From assembly GCF_002741055.1 (NCBI RefSeq), contig NZ_CP016809.1, positions 2,874,501-2,938,500 on the forward strand: a stretch of DNA of 64,000 bases, in the 5' to 3' direction. The notes below the pieces were generated by a model. The model saw only the letters and a program-made list of their open reading frames with translations, made no database searches and had not been told where the DNA came from. The position numbers and the translations under genes are program-made. This document shows positions 44,602-53,944 of the stretch, piece after piece. Numbering within the stretch: the stretch's first letter is position 1; the number at the start of each line of letters is the position of its first letter. Source of the stretch: Paenibacillus ihbetae. GTDB lineage: Bacteria > Bacillota > Bacilli > Paenibacillales > Paenibacillaceae.

Positions 44602-45051
44602 TCATTTCACTCGGAATGATCCGGTGCTAATGGCAACCAGCTCGCCCTTGGCATCGGTAATTTTACATTCCGTCGTTACCGAACGGCGCGTCTGATGAAC
44701 GATTCGGGCCGTTACCGTGAGGACACCCTCCCGGGCCGGCATGACAAAATGCACGTTCAGGTTGCTGGTCACCGTCGACTCGCCGGGACGCTCCAGCATG
44801 ACGGCGATGCCCATAGCATTATCCATGAGCGAGGAGAGGACACCGCCATGCACGATCCCCATCATATTCATATGATGAGGCTGCGCATCCAGGGTGACGA
44901 CAACCGCTTCCGGGGTAGCGGAAGCCAGCTTACAGCCGAGATATCCCCAAAAGGTAGGCTCCGCCGCCTTGGTCATGGCCTCCATGTAGGCCTCCCGGTC
45001 AAACGCCGGCTGTCCGGCCTTCGGATCCTGGCTCGTATCGGCTTTATGCAT
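44602..45051 (-). CDS. PaaI-type hotdog-fold thioesterase
   Basis: 149-aa acyl-CoA thioesterase of the PaaI/YdiI group. Signature HHMNMMGIVHGGVLSSLMDNA contains the catalytic region, with the end TTECKITDAKGELVAISTGS typical. Strong AAGGAGG fixes the start. It lies downstream of the acyl-CoA ligase gene on the same strand and may relieve excess acyl-CoA during beta-oxidation; the operon link across a 332-bp gap is uncertain. Confidence 0.88.
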   Translation of the reverse strand: MHKADTSQDPKAGQPAFDREAYMEAMTKAAEPTFWGYLGCKLASATPEAVVVTLDAQPHHMNMMGIVHGGVLSSLMDNAMGIAVMLERPGESTVTSNLNVHFVMPAREGVLTVTARIVHQTRRSVTTECKITDAKGELVAISTGSFRVK

Positions 45052-45383
45052 AAGGCCGCCTCCTTATATCGAATTTATGGTACGGCATACTTACGATATT
45101 CAACGTTTAAGGTACCCCATCTTCCGATTTTCAACGTTGCCTACTCATCGTTTACAAATGATGCCTTCTGAACGATCGGCGGAAAATCGCCGGCGACAAG
45201 CGGGGAGTGACCTCAGTGGGTCATCCAAAGGGCATGGCTGGTCGCCGAGAGCGTCGACGCTAAGCATCGTGCAGCAGTCATCCTTACACCGCGCCGGGAG
45301 TGGCACGCGGTAAGAGGAGAAGCTACGTCTTGTCGACCGATGCATGCCCGCAGCGCCTGCACCTAACTTCTCCATCTTATGCT
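45052..45383. other. Intergenic region, no gene seen
   Basis: Between thioesterase and acyl-CoA ligase genes. Short frames on both strands lack ribosome sites and family features. Confidence 0.55.
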
Positions 45384-47063
45384 TCAGCCTGTCGGTCTGC
45401 CTTCCTCCTCTTCCTCCAGCAGCTTGCGGCGAAGCACCTTGCCGACCATCGTCTTCGGCAGGGCATCGCGGAATACGAACTGCCGCGGAACCTTATAAGC
45501 AGCCAACTGGCTGCGGCAAAACTTTTCCAATCCCGAAGGATCCGGAGCCGCTCCATCTTTGAGCACGATGTAAGCTTTGACCGTCTCGCCGCGGTAATCG
45601 TCCTTGGTGCCGACCACCACGGCCTCCTTGACGGAAGGATGCTCATACAACACTTCCTCGATCTCCCTCGGATAGATATTGTAACCGCTTGCAATAATCA
45701 TATCCTTCTTGCGGTCGATGATCGTAAAATAACCTTCCTCGTCCATCGTCGCCATATCCCCGGTAAACAGCCAACCGTTGCGGATCGTATCGAAGGTCTC
45801 CTCCGGCCGGTTCCAATAGCCCTTCATAACCTGAGGGCCCTTCACAATGAGCTCGCCCGGCTCGCCGACCGGCATTTCCTCCCCGGTCTCCGGGTCGACC
45901 ACTTTGGCTTCCGTATCGGGTATCGGAATACCGATCGTCCCGATCTTGCGTCTTCCCCAGATCGGATTCGCGTGGGTCACCGGCGAGGCTTCCGTCAATC
46001 CGTAGCCCTCGATCAGCCGTCCCTTCGTCAGCTCCTCGAACTTATCCTGCACCTCGACCGGGAGCGCGGCAGAGCCGCTGATGCAGGCATTAATGGAAGA
46101 CAAATCGTATTCCTGAATCCGCGGATGATTGATCAGCGCAATATACATGGTGGGCGCGCCGGGGAAGAGCGTGGGCTTTACTTTTCTGATTAACTCCAGG
46201 ATCATCGCCACTTCGAATTTAGGGACCAGAATCAGCATGCCGGCACGGTACACCGCCTGATTCAGCAGCACCGTCAGCCCGAATACGTGAAAACACGGCA
46301 GCGCGGCCATATACCGCTCCCTCCCGTCCTCTACCTGGTAACACCAGTTCGCAGACTGGACCGTATTGGCCACCAAATTCAGATGCGTCAGCATGACGCC
46401 CTTGGGCGTCCCCGTCGTGCCGCCGGTATACTGCAGCAGTGCCAAATCCCTTTCCGCATCCACGCTTTCGCAGATTGGATCGTTAGGCGATGCGGCCAGC
46501 AGCTGTTTAAATGCATGCACCCGGCTGCCATAATGGACGACCGGGAGAGGGCCTGCCTGCTTCGCTTTGATCGGATAGAGCAGATTCTTCGGGAACGGTA
46601 GATAGTCCTTCACCGACGTTACGATGATATGCTCAAGCTTCGTCTCCTCTATTACCTTCTCCACCCGGGAAACGAACATATCCATCGTGATGATGATTTT
46701 GGCACCGGAGTCCTTCATCTGATAGGCGATTTCCCGCTCCATATAGAGCGGATTGGTCATGACGCACACCGCTCCGGCGAGCAGCGCGCCATAGTACGAG
46801 ATGACGACCTGCGGACAATTGGGCAGCATGATCGCCACCCGGTCTCCCTTCTTCACGCCCTTGCTGCGGAGCGCATTTGCCATGCGGTAGGCGGAGTCCA
46901 GCAAGCTTTGGTAGCTGATCGTTTTCCCCATAAAATACATCGCCGGCTTCCGGGGATATTTCTGTGCCGACGTCACGAGAAACAACGCCAAATTCTGTTT
47001 CGGATAATCAAAAGCGGGGGCTACTTCCGGCGGATAAAACTGCAGCCAAGGCTTTGTATCCAT
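45384..47063 (-). CDS. fadD: Long-chain fatty acid-CoA ligase
   Basis: Activates fatty acids to acyl-CoA via acyl-AMP. The 559-aa protein shows the AMP-binding P-loop LLQYTGGTTGTPKGVMLTH, the YGLTEASPV motif and WLFTGDMATMDEEGYFTI, with the C-terminal catalytic Lys region PRQFVFRDALPKTMVGKVLR. It equals LcfA of B. subtilis in size and motifs. It enters the same pathway as the fadE/fadA/fadN genes upstream on this strand. Confidence 0.93.
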   Translation of the reverse strand: MDTKPWLQFYPPEVAPAFDYPKQNLALFLVTSAQKYPRKPAMYFMGKTISYQSLLDSAYRMANALRSKGVKKGDRVAIMLPNCPQVVISYYGALLAGAVCVMTNPLYMEREIAYQMKDSGAKIIITMDMFVSRVEKVIEETKLEHIIVTSVKDYLPFPKNLLYPIKAKQAGPLPVVHYGSRVHAFKQLLAASPNDPICESVDAERDLALLQYTGGTTGTPKGVMLTHLNLVANTVQSANWCYQVEDGRERYMAALPCFHVFGLTVLLNQAVYRAGMLILVPKFEVAMILELIRKVKPTLFPGAPTMYIALINHPRIQEYDLSSINACISGSAALPVEVQDKFEELTKGRLIEGYGLTEASPVTHANPIWGRRKIGTIGIPIPDTEAKVVDPETGEEMPVGEPGELIVKGPQVMKGYWNRPEETFDTIRNGWLFTGDMATMDEEGYFTIIDRKKDMIIASGYNIYPREIEEVLYEHPSVKEAVVVGTKDDYRGETVKAYIVLKDGAAPDPSGLEKFCRSQLAAYKVPRQFVFRDALPKTMVGKVLRRKLLEEEEEGRPTG

Positions 47064-47484
47064 ACAAAACCAACCCTTTCCTAAGGAATGCTTCTTCCTT
47101 TCCTACTCCAAGAAAAAACCTGTCTCTTTTGTTAAGCTCCAAAAAAATCCGGTATAGATCACCCCCGCACATCCCGGGAGGAACGGTTTAGGTCGTGCAC
47201 TTGCTTGGGCTGTCCGCTGTCTTAGAATGTCCGCGTACTCTGAATGTCTGGACATCGGTTGGCCCGGATTATCGAACCGCTTTGGTCCGGTCTCCGAGTC
47301 GTACGCCCCTTCTGGATGTTCGCACGACTTGACTCCTCCCTGCGTTTATGCGGGACGGGAACCCTATGAACTCGTTCACAGTGTTCTCCGTTATCCGCAA
47401 TCTGCGCAATGAGCTTCAGGGTGATCCGCCGGAAGATTTGGATACCTTGTTAATATGCCGGCAGCAGTATGGGCGCAACGTTAC
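47064..47484. other. Intergenic region, no gene seen
   Basis: About 420 bp between fadD and fadE. No supported frame, repeat or clear promoter. Confidence 0.55.
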
Positions 47485-49275
47485 TTACACCGTATACCGC
47501 TCGTTTTTGACGATGCGGGCTGCAATGCTGCGCTTCAGCGCTACCGTATCGACCGGGCTGGTGCGGGTCAGCTTTTTCAATACCGACAGCTGCATGCGCA
47601 GCATATCGCCGGTTTCCACCGAGGCCAGCGTTTCTTTGGCGAGCGCCTCGATGCGTTGGAACGCTTCATACGCAAATACCTGCGTCATCTCGATCATGCC
47701 GGCCGCTTTTTCTTCCGATGTACGAGCGATATGCTTCTTGGTGCGCAGCAGGGCGCTTTCGAGCGCAAAAATATCAATCATCATGTCCGCCAGATTGGAT
47801 AATAACTCCTGTTCCTTCTCGAGCTTGGTCCCGAATTTTTGAACCGCAAGGCCGCCGGCGAGCAGGAAAATCTTTTTGCTCATATCCAGGAAATGGGCTT
47901 CCTGCTCCAGCGTACCCTCAAACGTTTGGCCAGGAACGATCTGCAGCAGTTCATTTTGCAGGCCTTGCGCTTTTTGCAGCAGCGCGATTTCACCCTTCAT
48001 GGCTTTTTTCACGAGCGTTCCCGGGATGAGCAGGCGGTTAATCTCGTTCGTGCCCTCGAAAATGCGGTTGATGCGGGAATCACGGTAGATCCGCTCCACC
48101 TTGTACTCCTGAATGTACCCGTACCCTCCGTGAATCTGAACCCCTTCGTCCGCTACAAAATCCAGCCCTTCCGAGCAAAATACCTTGTTGATCGAGCATT
48201 CGATGGCATAATCCGAGATTGCAGCGGCCGACAAGGCCCCTGCGTCCTCGCTGGCATAATCGATGTCCTGCAGCGCCTCGTCAAGCAGGCCGGCTGTGCG
48301 GTACACCATGCTCTCCATCACGAAGGTGGCAATGTTCATCTCGGCCAGCTTTTTGCGCATGAGCGGGAACTGGGAGATCGGGGTGTCGAACTGTTTGCGG
48401 GTATTTGCATATTTCGCGCTCAGCTCGATCGTTTCCTTCGCCGCGCCGACCGTACCGGCTGCCAATTTATACCGGCCGATATTCAGGATGTTGAAGGCGA
48501 TGCGATGGCCTTTGCCGATTTCGCCCAGCAAATTCTCCTTCGGCACCTTCACATCCTCGAAGAAGAGCGGACGCGTCGAGGAGCCCTTGATGCCCATCTT
48601 CTTCTCTTCCGGTCCGAGCGTGAAGCCCTCCATCTCCTTCTCCACGATGAACGCGGTGAAATGCTCGCCGTCGATCTTGGCGTACACGATAAAGATATCC
48701 GCAAATCCGGCATTGGTAATATATAACTTCGATCCGTTCAAAATATAATATTCGCCGTCATCGGATAAACGTGCCGTCGTTTTGGCGCCGAGCGCGTCGG
48801 AGCCCGACGTCGGCTCGGTCAGACAGTAGGCCGCGAGTTTGGCCCCGCTGGCCAGGTCCGGCAGGTACTTCTTCTTCTGCTCCGCCGTGCCGAAGAACAC
48901 GATCGGCAGCGTCCCGATGCCGACGTGCGCCCCGAAGGACAGGGCGAAGGACGAGCCCTTGGCCAGCGCTTCGCTGATGATCGTGGAGCTCACTTTATCC
49001 AGCCCGACGCCGCCGAACGGCTCCGGCACGTCAGCGCCCAGCAGTCCGAGCTCCCCGGACTTGCGCAGCAAATCCACGGTCAGCTCGTAATTGAGCTTCT
49101 CCAGCTCCTCATCATGCGGCACCACTTCACCGTCGATGAAGCCCCGGACTGTGTCGCCGATCATTTTATGCTCCTCGGTGAAATCCTCCGGGGTCAGGAT
49201 GCGCTGGACGTCCAGGTTATCGATAATATAGCTGCCGCCTTTGATTTTCGGTTCTTTCGTTTGGTTGTCGCTCAT
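47485..49275 (-). CDS. fadE: Acyl-CoA dehydrogenase (FadE/YusJ type)
   Basis: First oxidation step of beta-oxidation, FAD-dependent, passing electrons to ETF. At 596 aa it is the long type with a C-terminal helical extension. Motifs: YCLTEPTSGSDALG, GSKLYITNAGFADIFIVYA, RKQFDTPISQFPLM, VQIHGGYGYIQEYKVERIYRDSRI and INRIFEGTNEINRLLI. Third in the fadN-fadA-fadE order known from Bacillus, here separated from fadA by a repeat-filled 800-bp gap. Confidence 0.95.
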   Translation of the reverse strand: MSDNQTKEPKIKGGSYIIDNLDVQRILTPEDFTEEHKMIGDTVRGFIDGEVVPHDEELEKLNYELTVDLLRKSGELGLLGADVPEPFGGVGLDKVSSTIISEALAKGSSFALSFGAHVGIGTLPIVFFGTAEQKKKYLPDLASGAKLAAYCLTEPTSGSDALGAKTTARLSDDGEYYILNGSKLYITNAGFADIFIVYAKIDGEHFTAFIVEKEMEGFTLGPEEKKMGIKGSSTRPLFFEDVKVPKENLLGEIGKGHRIAFNILNIGRYKLAAGTVGAAKETIELSAKYANTRKQFDTPISQFPLMRKKLAEMNIATFVMESMVYRTAGLLDEALQDIDYASEDAGALSAAAISDYAIECSINKVFCSEGLDFVADEGVQIHGGYGYIQEYKVERIYRDSRINRIFEGTNEINRLLIPGTLVKKAMKGEIALLQKAQGLQNELLQIVPGQTFEGTLEQEAHFLDMSKKIFLLAGGLAVQKFGTKLEKEQELLSNLADMMIDIFALESALLRTKKHIARTSEEKAAGMIEMTQVFAYEAFQRIEALAKETLASVETGDMLRMQLSVLKKLTRTSPVDTVALKRSIAARIVKNERYTV

Positions 49276-49348
49276 GGTTGGTTATGCTCCTTTCTGGAAT
49301 GGGATTAGTGATTGTGTTGGTGCGTCTTCTGCGATGTTTAAGTCTGCT

Positions 49349-49494
49349 TCCTTAGATAGCGTCGCTTTGATGACTGATGTGGGTACTGCTCTGGTGTCCG
49401 CTGCGATGGCGGATTGTACTTCCTTAGATAGCGTCGCTTTGATGACTATTAGAATACTGCTCTGGTGTCCGCTCCGATGACGGATTGTACTTCC
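49349..49494. repeat. Short tandem-like repeats upstream of fadE
   Basis: Two copies of CTTCCTTAGATAGCGTCGCT (from 49349 and 49419) alternate with two copies of a 31-bp unit GGTGTCCGCTNCGATG... at 49393-49423 and 49464-49494. Two more copies of that unit begin the large repeats at 49525 and 49815. Confidence 0.85.
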
Positions 49495-49524
49495 TGGTGT
49501 TCAGCTTAGAAGACTGGTGCGGTT

Positions 49525-49758
49525 GGTGTCCGCTACGATGGTGGATTGTACTTCCGATCGCTGTTAATTTCAGATTTCCTGAATGAACCCTAATAGGGTC
49601 GAAATCTGAAATTAAAGGCGAACACTTCGTTTCTCCAGTCCAATTCCGCCCTCTCCGCTGGGTAGGGCCGCCTCCCCCCCACAATCACTGTTGGTGGGGG
49701 GAAGGGCGCGGGTGCCCGGTCCGTATTCGGAGCGGGCACAGCGCTTGTTGGCTGTGTT
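49525..49758. repeat. Structured noncoding repeat, copy 1
   Basis: 234-bp element. After the GGTGTCCGCT unit come three potential hairpins: AATTTCAGATTTC/GAAATCTGAAATT (perfect, 13 bp, with an inner ACCCT/AGGGT), a C-run/G-run stem around ACAATCACTGTTGGT, and GTGCCCG/CGGGCAC. No coding frame with a ribosome site. Confidence 0.88.
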
Positions 49759-49814
49759 CTGCTTCGAACACGGGTGCGGGGTACTGCTTCGATGACTGGT
49801 GCGGGTGTTGCTCC

Positions 49815-50043
49815 GGTGTCCGCTCCGATGACGGATTGTACTTCCGATCGCTCTTAATTTCAAATTTCCTGAATGACCCTTAGTGCGGTCGAAATATGAA
49901 ATTAAAGGCGAACACTCCGTTTCTCCAGTCCAATTCCGCCCTCTCCGCTGGGTAGCCGCCCCCCCACAATCACTGTTGGTGGGGGGAAGGGCGCGGGTGC
50001 CCGGTCCGTGTTCGGAGCGGGCACAGCGCTTGTTGGCTGTGTT
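49815..50043. repeat. Structured noncoding repeat, copy 2
   Basis: 229-bp direct repeat of copy 1, about 93 percent identical by eye. The G/C hairpins are preserved; the first stem has single changes (AATTTCAAATTTC/GAAATATGAAATT). Confidence 0.88.
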
Positions 50044-50073
50044 GGTGTCTGCTTAATGTGCTAATTAGCTCAC

Positions 50074-51264
50074 TCACGCCCCGGCCGCGTGCACCTCGAA
50101 CACCCCCGCGGCGCCCATACCGCCGCCGATGCACATGCTCACGACGCCGTAACCGCCGCCGCGGCGGGCCAGCTCGGACACAAGGCTGACCGTCAGCTTC
50201 GCTCCCGTGCAGCCGAGCGGGTGACCGAGGGCGATGGCTCCGCCATTGACATTGACTCTGCTCTCGTCAATGTCCAAGGCGCGGATGATGTGGAGACATT
50301 GCGAAGCGAATGCTTCGTTAATCTCGAACACATCCACCTCATCCAGCCCGATGCCCGCCATCCGGAGGGCCTTCGGAATGGCCTCCACCGGGCCCACGCC
50401 CATAATTTCGGGCTCGACGCCCGCCAAGGCGAAGGACCTGAAGGTCGCGAGCGGCTTAAGGCCGAGCGCTTCCGCCTTCTCGCGGCTCATGACCGCGACC
50501 GCCGCCGCGCCGTCGCTGGTCTGCGAGGCGTTCCCGGCGGTTACGGTCCCGCCGAGAGCAAAGGCAGGCCGCAATTTCGCCAGTACCTCCGGCGATGTGT
50601 CGGGACGTACGCCTTCATCCATATCGAAGGTGAAGGACTTGCTGCGCACCTTGCCCGATTCGTCTGCGGCTGCCAAGGACACGTTTACCGGTACGATCTC
50701 GTTCCGGAACTTCCCTTCCGCAATGGCAGCCGCTGCCTTGCGGTGACTGCTGGCCGCGAAGGCATCCTGCGCTTCGCGGGTAATTCCGAACCGGCGGGCA
50801 ACCTCTTCCGCCGTATGCCCCATGCCGATGTACACCTCCGGCATTTCATCAACGATCGTCGGATGCGGAGCCGGCTTGAAGCCGGTCATCGGCACATGGC
50901 TCATGCTCTCGACGCCGCCGGCGATAATCACGTCGGCGTAACCGAGCATAATCCGTTCCGCTGCAAAGGCGATTGCCTGCAGGCCCGAGGAGCAGAACCG
51001 GTTCACCGTCAGGGCGGGAACCGTGACCGGATATCCCGCATACAACGAGATGATCCGGGCGACGTTTAATCCCTGCTCGCCTTCCGGCATCGCACAACCG
51101 AGGATGATATCCTCCACATCCTCCTTCTTGAGCCCCGGCGCGCGAGCTATGACGGCCTCCAGCACCGCCTTCCCCAGGTCCTCCACGCGCGTCTGGGCCA
51201 AACTCCCTTTCTTCGCTTTCCCCACCGGAGTTCGGGCAAGCGATACGATGACTGCTTCTCTCAT
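50074..51264 (-). CDS. fadA: Acetyl-CoA acyltransferase (3-ketoacyl-CoA thiolase)
   Basis: Last step of beta-oxidation, cleaving 3-ketoacyl-CoA. 396 aa. Nucleophile Cys in [14 protein letters not shown], His in [15 protein letters not shown] and second Cys in [13 protein letters not shown] are all present. Partner of fadN, whose gene ends about 240 bp upstream on the same strand. Confidence 0.95.
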   Translation of the reverse strand: MREAVIVSLARTPVGKAKKGSLAQTRVEDLGKAVLEAVIARAPGLKKEDVEDIILGCAMPEGEQGLNVARIISLYAGYPVTVPALTVNRFCSSGLQAIAFAAERIMLGYADVIIAGGVESMSHVPMTGFKPAPHPTIVDEMPEVYIGMGHTAEEVARRFGITREAQDAFAASSHRKAAAAIAEGKFRNEIVPVNVSLAAADESGKVRSKSFTFDMDEGVRPDTSPEVLAKLRPAFALGGTVTAGNASQTSDGAAAVAVMSREKAEALGLKPLATFRSFALAGVEPEIMGVGPVEAIPKALRMAGIGLDEVDVFEINEAFASQCLHIIRALDIDESRVNVNGGAIALGHPLGCTGAKLTVSLVSELARRGGGYGVVSMCIGGGMGAAGVFEVHAAGA

Positions 51265-51505
51265 GCCATCTTCACCTCGTCACCTTGAATTGGTTGGATA
51301 TAATAGGACAACTTCTAACTTCATTTGCTAATCGGATTTGCCGACTAACATTCACAATCAGGACCTGAGGCACTGCTGGAAATCGAATGTTCGATGAACG
51401 TAATAAGACCAATTTGCAAGCAGCAACAGCATTTGATGAATGGCGGCGGATCACAGAGGAATTGCAGAGTAAAATCTAATCCCCAACGGAGTACCAACAA
51501 CTCCC

Positions 51506-53944
51506 CTAGTTCCGCAGCGGCTTGCCCTTGGCGAGCATATGCTGCATGCGCTGCTGCGTCTTCGTCTCGCCGAGCAGGCTGAGGAACGCCTCGCGTTCCA
51601 GATCGAGCAGATGCTCCTCGCTGACGACGGTTCCGGCCGGCACGTCGCCGCCAGTCAAAATATGCGCCAGCTTCTTCGCAATCAGCAGATCGTGGTCGCT
51701 GATATATCCGCCTCGCTTCATGTCGATGGCGCCCATCTGGAGCACGGCGCGGCCGTCGCGGCCGACGACCCGGGCCTTGCCCGGCTGCGGCGGGACATAG
51801 CCGGCGCGATCAAGCTCGAGCACGGCCTGCTTGGCCTCATAGATTCGGTAGTCCTGATTCATGACCACCGTATCCGCCCCGCGGCCGTACATTTGAACCG
51901 CTTCATGGCCGCTGGTGGACGTCTTCGCCATCGCCACCATTTCAAACATGCGGTTAATCTCCGGCTGCGGATCGCTGCCCGGATCCGGGTAGCGGCTGCT
52001 AGCCAACAGGGCGAGCTCCTTGCAGCCCCCGCCGGCTGGAATCAGGCCGACACCGGTCTCTACCAGGCCGAAGTAGGTTTCGGCCGAGAAAATCATCCGG
52101 TCCGCCGGCAGGCACGCCTCCACGCCGCCGCCGAGCGTCATCCGATGCGGCGCTGCCACGACCGGCTTCTCCAGCCGTTTGAGCTTCATCATGCTGCCCT
52201 GGAACAGACGGATGATGTCATCCACCTCATCCCAATCACCGCTTTGGGCCTCCATCAGCATGAGCATCAGATTCGCCCCGACACAGAAATTGCGTCCTTC
52301 GTTAGCAAGAACCAACCCGCGGTAATTCGCCCGGACTTCCTCCACGCTCTGCTGGATCATGACCAGAATGTCCGCACCGATCGCATTGTTCGGTGACGTG
52401 AACTCCAGCAGTGCGACATCGTCCCCGATATCGATCAGATTTGCCCCCGTATTGGATCGGATCACCCGATTCTGTGCTTTGAGCGCCGATAGCGAGATCC
52501 GCTCCGGCTCTGCATCTACGGCTTTGTATTCACCCTTCAAATAATGGAACACCTGACCGTCCTTCGCTTGATAGAAGGTTTTATTCCCTGCGGCGATCCA
52601 GTCCTTGACCCAGGCCGGCACCGTCAGCCCCTCGGCTTCCATTCGCTGCACCGATTCCGGCAGGCCGATCAGATCCCAGGTCTCAAACGGCCCCAGCTCC
52701 CAGTTGAAGCCCCATTTCATGGCATTGTCGATCTCCTGGATGGAATCTGCAATTTCGCCCAGCTTCTCGGCGGAGTACACGAGTACCTGCTTCAGCACAT
52801 TCCAGGCGAGCTCCGAGTAGCGGTCCTTCGTGCCGAGGAACGCCTTGATCTTCCGCTTAGCCCCCTTCACCGCCTTAGCCGCCTCAATGGATGCAGAGCT
52901 GATTTTAGCGCTCGGGTTATACTCCATCGTGGACAGATTCAGGGACAAAATGGTGCTGCCTTGATCTCCCTTTACTTTCTTATAAAAGCCCTGGCCGCCC
53001 TTCTCCCCGATCCATCCGCGGGATACGAGCTCATTCAGCACGTCAGGCACTGTAAATACGTCTCTCTCGTGCCCGTCCTGCACGTTGTCGTACACATTCT
53101 TCGCCACATGGACGAACGTATCGATTCCGACCAGATCGAGCGTGCGGAAGGTGGCGCTTTTCGGCCGTCCCAGCACGGGCCCGGTCGCCGCATCCACTTC
53201 CTCGACGGAGTAGCTGTTCTTTACCATTTCCTGCAGCGTGACGAGCAGGCCGTAGGTGCCGATGCGGTTCGAAATAAAATTCGGCGTATCCTTCGCCAGC
53301 ACAACGCCTTTGCCAAGACGCTTCGTGCAGAAATCCACCATGAACTGCGTGATCTCGGGATCGGTATCAAACCCCGGAATGATCTCCAGCAGCTTCATAT
53401 GGCGAGGGGGGTTGAAAAAATGCGTCCCCAGGAAATGCCTGCGGAATTCCTCGCCGCACTCCTCCGCCATCGCATTGACCGAGATCCCGGATGTATTGGT
53501 GCTAACGATCGCTCCTTCCTTGCGAACGCCTTCGATCGTCTTCAGAATGCTCTTCTTGATCTCCAGCCGCTCGGTGACGACCTCAATGATCCAGTCGGCC
53601 TCCTTCAGCTGGCTCAGGTGATCCTCCATATTCCCAGGCGTAATGCGGCTGACAAAATCGGCACGGTACAGCGGAGCGGTGCTTGATTTCGGCAGCGCGG
53701 CAACAGCCTTGGCCGCCAACCGGTTACGCACCTTCGGATGGTCCAGCGTGAGACCGGCCTTCTCCTCCTCCGGCGTCAGATCCTTTGGAACAATATCGAG
53801 CAGCAGGCAAGGGATGCCTGCATTGGCGAGATGGGCGGCAATGCCGGATCCCATCACGCCGGAGCCGATGACAGCGGCTTTGGTCATGTTTCGGCTAGCG
53901 ACGCCGGAGCCTCTGACGGCTTCCCGGGTAGTGGTTTGATTCAT
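51506..53944 (-). CDS. fadN: 3-hydroxyacyl-CoA dehydrogenase / enoyl-CoA hydratase
   Basis: 812-aa bifunctional beta-oxidation enzyme. The NAD-binding Rossmann motif KAAVIGSGVMGSGIAAHLAN opens the dehydrogenase part, followed by HFFNPPRHMKLLEIIPG. The C-terminal part is a crotonase-like hydratase domain (NFCVGANLMLMLMEAQ, GGGVEACLPADRMIF). An N-terminal stretch of about 20 residues before the fold is weakly supported; a second ATG (MTKAAVIG) is possible. The start overlaps the fadF stop by 4 bp. Confidence 0.94.
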   Translation of the reverse strand: MNQTTTREAVRGSGVASRNMTKAAVIGSGVMGSGIAAHLANAGIPCLLLDIVPKDLTPEEEKAGLTLDHPKVRNRLAAKAVAALPKSSTAPLYRADFVSRITPGNMEDHLSQLKEADWIIEVVTERLEIKKSILKTIEGVRKEGAIVSTNTSGISVNAMAEECGEEFRRHFLGTHFFNPPRHMKLLEIIPGFDTDPEITQFMVDFCTKRLGKGVVLAKDTPNFISNRIGTYGLLVTLQEMVKNSYSVEEVDAATGPVLGRPKSATFRTLDLVGIDTFVHVAKNVYDNVQDGHERDVFTVPDVLNELVSRGWIGEKGGQGFYKKVKGDQGSTILSLNLSTMEYNPSAKISSASIEAAKAVKGAKRKIKAFLGTKDRYSELAWNVLKQVLVYSAEKLGEIADSIQEIDNAMKWGFNWELGPFETWDLIGLPESVQRMEAEGLTVPAWVKDWIAAGNKTFYQAKDGQVFHYLKGEYKAVDAEPERISLSALKAQNRVIRSNTGANLIDIGDDVALLEFTSPNNAIGADILVMIQQSVEEVRANYRGLVLANEGRNFCVGANLMLMLMEAQSGDWDEVDDIIRLFQGSMMKLKRLEKPVVAAPHRMTLGGGVEACLPADRMIFSAETYFGLVETGVGLIPAGGGCKELALLASSRYPDPGSDPQPEINRMFEMVAMAKTSTSGHEAVQMYGRGADTVVMNQDYRIYEAKQAVLELDRAGYVPPQPGKARVVGRDGRAVLQMGAIDMKRGGYISDHDLLIAKKLAHILTGGDVPAGTVVSEEHLLDLEREAFLSLLGETKTQQRMQHMLAKGKPLRN

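Noticed and set aside
49349..50043. CRISPR array
   Set aside because: Units differ in spacing and length, spacers are themselves repeated, and no cas genes are near.
50053..50076. Sequence reminiscent of the lac promoter region (GTGCTAATTAGCTCACTCA)
   Set aside because: Short partial resemblance only; no vector-like sequence around it.
50089..53686. Long plus-strand open frames opposite fadA and fadN
   Set aside because: Antisense shadows of strongly supported enzymes.
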